From: SG8-40 sp963792855
GTDB taxonomy: Bacteria > Pseudomonadota > Gammaproteobacteria > Burkholderiales > Eutrophovitaceae
NCBI GenBank assembly: GCA_963792855.1
Contig: CAWBXZ010000005.1
Span: forward strand, 62,001 to 126,000
DNA: 64,000 nt
Reading direction: 5' to 3'
Shown here: piece by piece, positions 61,372 through 64,000 of the stretch
How positions within the stretch are numbered: position 1 is the stretch's first letter
How the letters are laid out: the number at the start of each line of letters is the position of its first letter
The notes under the pieces: generated by a model
What the model saw: the letters and a program-made list of their open reading frames with translations, nothing else
What the model was told of the DNA's origin: nothing
Databases searched by the model: none
Program-made: the position numbers and the translations under genes

Positions 61372-61560
61372 TGCAACGTTGCCAGGAAATTTCAGAGTTC
61401 GAGTTTACCACCGGAGGGATGCCGCAAGAAAATCCGAGGCCGGTCTGCCACTCAGATTTGCCGCTGGAAGCGAGGCGGTCTCCGGCCATGAAGGAACAGG
61501 CGCCTGTGTTTCTCTCACAGTACGCCGAAGTCTTGCGGCAGGGCTCTCTCCTTCGGCACA
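61372..61560 (+). other. Possible structured leader (cobalamin-riboswitch-like) before a CbiM-like gene
   Basis: The 252-base gap before the permease gene has no real coding frame on either strand. It contains GGTGC at 61376, GGGATGCCGCAAG followed by AAAATCC (about 61415-61434), then CGGTCTGCCACTC (about 61439-61451). These recall the core of some B12 riboswitches (GGGAA-GCCGGTG-AAAATCC, CGGTCCCGCCACTG) in order. A clear 3' B12 box was not found, so this is tentative. Confidence 0.25.
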
Positions 61561-61611
61561 ATTCGAAGTGCGCAGCGCAAACACGATTTGCCACCGAAAT
61601 TCACCCTGTTC

Positions 61612-62247
61612 ATGAATCCCGCCACCTACCTGACGGTCCTGGCCGCCGCAGTTCTTGTCGCTGCATTGACGAGAACTCCCTGGTACCGGTTTCGCGACGC
61701 CGGTTTTCAGCACATCTTCCTGGGCGCTTGCGTTGCCGGGTTGTTTCTGTGGCGGATGCGTACCGGCATCGTGCCGGTGGTGCCGGTCCACTTCCTGTGC
61801 CTGACGACCCTGACCTTGATGTTCGGTGTGCCGCTGGCGATTGTCGCGGCAGCGATCCTGACAGCCGCCATGGGTGTTCTCGGGCTCGAGGCATGGAGTG
61901 CGTTGCCCGGCAACTTTCTTGCGCTCGGCGTCATGCCCATCCTGGTTACGTGGCTGGCGCTGAACGCAAGCCGGCGCTATCTCCCGCCCAACCCGTTCGT
62001 CTATATCTTCGTTTGCGCATTTTTCGGCGCGGCGGCGGGCATGCTCGTGGCGGTGGCGGCCAACAGCGTGCTGCTGCTCGGCTCCGAGCAGGTATCGTTC
62101 AGCCAGCTCCGGGAGGGTTACCTCGCGATTCTGCCGCTGATGATGTTTCCGGAGGCGTTCATCAATGGCCTGATCGTGACCGGCCTGGTTGTTTTCAAGC
62201 CGTCGTGGATTGCGAGTTTCGACGACGATCTGTACCTGAAAGGCTAG
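61612..62247 (+). CDS. CbiM-like energy-coupling-factor transporter permease
   Basis: A 211-aa membrane protein with about six hydrophobic segments. The segment VPVHFLCLTTLTLMFG resembles the CbiM/NikM family 'H-x-L-x-x-T-L-x-x-L-x-F-G' element, and similar stand-alone permeases occur in Betaproteobacteria. A cobalt, nickel or corrinoid role is only inferred from the family. No EcfA ATPase or CbiQ is nearby. I used the ATG at 61612 (MNPATYLTVL); an in-frame ATG lies 24 bases upstream. Confidence 0.7.
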   Translation: MNPATYLTVLAAAVLVAALTRTPWYRFRDAGFQHIFLGACVAGLFLWRMRTGIVPVVPVHFLCLTTLTLMFGVPLAIVAAAILTAAMGVLGLEAWSALPGNFLALGVMPILVTWLALNASRRYLPPNPFVYIFVCAFFGAAAGMLVAVAANSVLLLGSEQVSFSQLREGYLAILPLMMFPEAFINGLIVTGLVVFKPSWIASFDDDLYLKG

Positions 62248-62382
62248 AATTCGCAGCCGGATGTGGAACAGTCCAAAAGGGGATTTGCCCCTGCGTTGCC
62301 AACATGTTGCCGTTTTGGAAGTTTCCGGGCTGGCCCGTCGCGCCGCTCGACTGTAGACTTGATGCCGCACGGTTATCGATTC

Positions 62383-62456
62383 GCGGGTGTAGTTCAATGG
62401 TAGAACATTAGCTTCCCAAGCTAAGAACGTGGGTTCGATTCCCATCACCCGCTCCA
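62383..62456 (+). tRNA. tRNA-Gly (CCC)
   Basis: Cloverleaf with acceptor GCGGGTG (62383-62389) paired to CACCCGC (62446-62452), anticodon loop TTCCCAA with anticodon CCC at 62415-62417, a T-arm with GGTTCGATTCC, and an encoded CCA at 62454-62456. A weak -10 (TAGACT, 62354-62359) lies upstream. Confidence 0.96.
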
Positions 62457-62463
62457 AAAAAGG

Positions 62464-62486
62464 AGGACCCCGCAGGGTCCTTTTTT
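62464..62486 (+). terminator. Terminator after tRNA-Gly
   Basis: 7-bp stem AGGACCC (62464-62470), loop CGCA, complementary arm 62475-62481, followed by T residues to 62486. Confidence 0.8.
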
Positions 62487-62747
62487 GTTGGGTTGGACGA
62501 TGAGTGAGGAGCCAGCCGGTTCGAAAACGCGCTTGCGAGTTTCAGTGGAGGCTAATGCGCCGTCGCGCGTTATGCCGGCACGACGACCAGCGGTCCGGTG
62601 GGCGTGCCGGACGGACATTCCGTCGCAAGCGAACTGCGGCGATAATTACGGTTCGAATGCTGGGGCCTGATGTGGCCCCGGAAATGTGCCCAATTGCGAT
62701 GCCGTGTTCCCAACAGGGGCCCGTCCAGTGTCAGGAGGAGTTCGCCG
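62487..62747. other. Intergenic region upstream of the AsmA-family gene
   Basis: 261 bases with only spurious short frames. An AGGAGGAG ribosome site (62732-62739) serves the next gene. I see no convincing promoter. Confidence 0.35.
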
Positions 62748-64000
62748 GTGAAGTATCTCAAGTACGGCCTGATTGCCTTGGCTGCCATAATCATCGTGAT
62801 CGGTGCCGTGTTCGCGTACGTTGCGGCCACATTCGACCCCAATGAATACAAGGGCGACATCGTCGAGCTGGTGAAAGAGAAAACGGGCCGCACGCTCAAC
62901 ATCGAAGGGGACATTCGGCTCACGTTCTTCCCGAAGATCGGCGTCGGACTTGGGCCAACGCAGCTGTCAGAGCGCGACTCCCGGAACGGAGTTTGCCGGG
63001 GTGGACGATTTGCGTGTGGCGCTGGCGTTGCTGCCATTGCTGTCGAAGCAGATCGTCGTAGATGAGGTTGTCGTCGACGGTTTGCGGGCGCGCATCGTCA
63101 AGCATGCCGACGGCACCAGCAATATCGACGACCTGACCCAAAAGGCTGAAGAGAGCAGGGAAGCCTCCACGGATGAGGAAGAACCCGGGGCAGATGAAGC
63201 CGGACGCCCGGCAATGGAGCTGGACGTGCAGGGCGTGCGAATCAATAACGGAACCTTTACCTATCGCGACGAACAGGCCGGCGCGACCTACGAAATCGCG
63301 GAGCTATCTCTGCAGACCGGACGGGTGGCCGAAAGCGTGCCGACGCCATTCAAGTACAGCGCTCTGGTGCGAACGGACAAACCGCAGATCGATTTGCGAA
63401 CACATGCGTCGGGCACACTGGAAGCGGACACCGCTGCGCAGATTTTCAAGGTCACTGATCTGGAGGCGGGTGCCGAAGGTCTGGCGGCAACGGTCAGCGA
63501 TCTCAAGCTGACGGTCAAGGCAGCCGATGTCGAATCGCAGCCAGCGATACAGAGAGCGGCGGTCAACGCGCTGGCTCTCGATGTGTCGGGCGTAATGGAC
63601 AAGGACCGTTTCACTGTCACCGCGTCGGTGCCGAAACTGCTGCTCGACAAGACCGCGGTAACGGTCGAACAACTGGTCGCGGACCTCACCGGAGTATTCG
63701 CCGGGATCGAGTTAACGCAAGGCAGGATTCAGCTGCCGAAGCTGGCGATGGATCTGCAAAGCCAGCAGATCGATTTACAGGGTTTGACGGTGGGCGTGGC
63801 AGGCTCGCAGGCGGAGAACGCGTTTACAGCGAAACTCGATGCACCGCGACTGGCGGTGACGCCGAAGCAGGCCAGCGGTGAGGCGATCGTGGCGGTCGTG
63901 CAGGCGCGCGGGCCGCAAGTGCGAGCCGATGCGAATGTGCGGCTGTCCGCGGTCAAGGGCTCGGCGAGTGCGTTGAGCATTGGCGAGCTGGTGATCGATC
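62748..64000 (+). pseudogene. AsmA-family protein, frameshifted and cut by the window end
   Basis: AsmA-like proteins are bridge-type or envelope-biogenesis proteins with one N-terminal helix. The start is GTG 62748 after AGGAGGAG. The first part (helix at about residues 7-26, then ATFDPNEYKGDIVELVKEKT) is typical AsmA. At about 62980-62982 (a CCC run) the frame breaks: the first frame ends at 63065, while from 62983 the next frame gives GTEFAGVDDLRVALALLPLL and continues open to base 64000. One extra C explains it. True pseudogene or sequence error cannot be told. Confidence 0.85.

Noticed and set aside
61360..61500. TPP riboswitch for thiS-thiG on the minus strand
   Set aside because: A CACCTGATTCTGG stretch recalls part of the thi-box, but the CTGAGA and ACCC elements are missing.
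61405..62457. 350-aa open frame on the minus strand opposite the CbiM-like gene
   Set aside because: It runs through tRNA-Gly and has low-complexity Arg/Gln-rich sequence, so it is not a real gene.

Overview
The window is GC-rich, densely coded chromosomal DNA from a proteobacterium, most likely a betaproteobacterium. The evidence is gene order and small marker genes. The aa3 oxidase cluster carries a 39-aa 'cytochrome oxidase small assembly protein', a DUF2970 gene and a convergent DUF2909 gene, all typical of Betaproteobacteria. The orders lolB-ispE-tRNA(Gln)-prs-rplY-pth-ychF, yicC-gmk-rpoZ-spoT, rph-rdgB-hemW and trmB-thiG-thiS point the same way. No phage, integrase, transposase gene, CRISPR array or rRNA operon was seen; this is core genome with a few accessory insertions.

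Layout: (1) 1-4226, the end of an MSHA-type pilus operon (mshK end, mshL, mshM, mshN). (2) 4233-7347, comF divergent from bioB, then a 271-bp palindromic MITE-like element exactly at the bioB stop codon, then bioC. (3) 7540-17065, cytochrome aa3 oxidase and its assembly line: DUF2244, coxB with a fused cytochrome c domain, coxA, small assembly protein, ctaG, DUF2970, coxC, DUF2909 (opposite strand), SURF1, an SCO-like protein, ctaA, ctaB, SCO1. (4) 17139-20689, rpoH (with a CIRCE operator), ftsX, ftsE, ftsY, leftward. (5) 20728-25030, two M16 peptidase homologues, rsmD, coaD, ferredoxin; mutM is convergent. (6) 25933-29871, a Gld-like ABC-2 exporter with DUF4340 and GldG-type partners. (7) 30120-37085, TPR protein, lolB, ispE, tRNA-Gln, prs, rplY, pth, ychF. 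(8) 37355-47869, yebC, ruvC, ruvA, a DUF2059 gene, ruvB, ybgC-tolQRAB-pal-cpoB and a frameshifted queC. (9) 48007-51581, tRNA-Lys, an FAH-family hydrolase, an orphan periplasmic binding protein, and two small envelope genes of unknown function. One of these encodes a Cys-rich exported protein with an FNR-like box correctly placed for activation. (10) 51677-55571, spoT, rpoZ, gmk, yicC leftward. (11) 55729-61359, rph, rdgB, a methyltransferase on the opposite strand, hemW, trmB, thiG, thiS. (12) 61612-64000, a CbiM-like permease, tRNA-Gly and an AsmA-family gene broken by a frameshift and running off the window.

Most genes work in tight operons with 1-4 bp start/stop overlaps (ATGA, GTGA, TTGA, TAATG). 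The most notable items are the CIRCE operator at rpoH, the FNR-like promoter of the Cys-rich protein, the MITE-like element at bioB, the two one-base frameshifts (queC, asmA), and a possible structured leader before the CbiM-like gene. I did not find a clear multi-gene novel defence or biosynthetic system. The best candidate for undescribed biology is the FNR-like-box/Cys-rich protein locus at 51297-51651.
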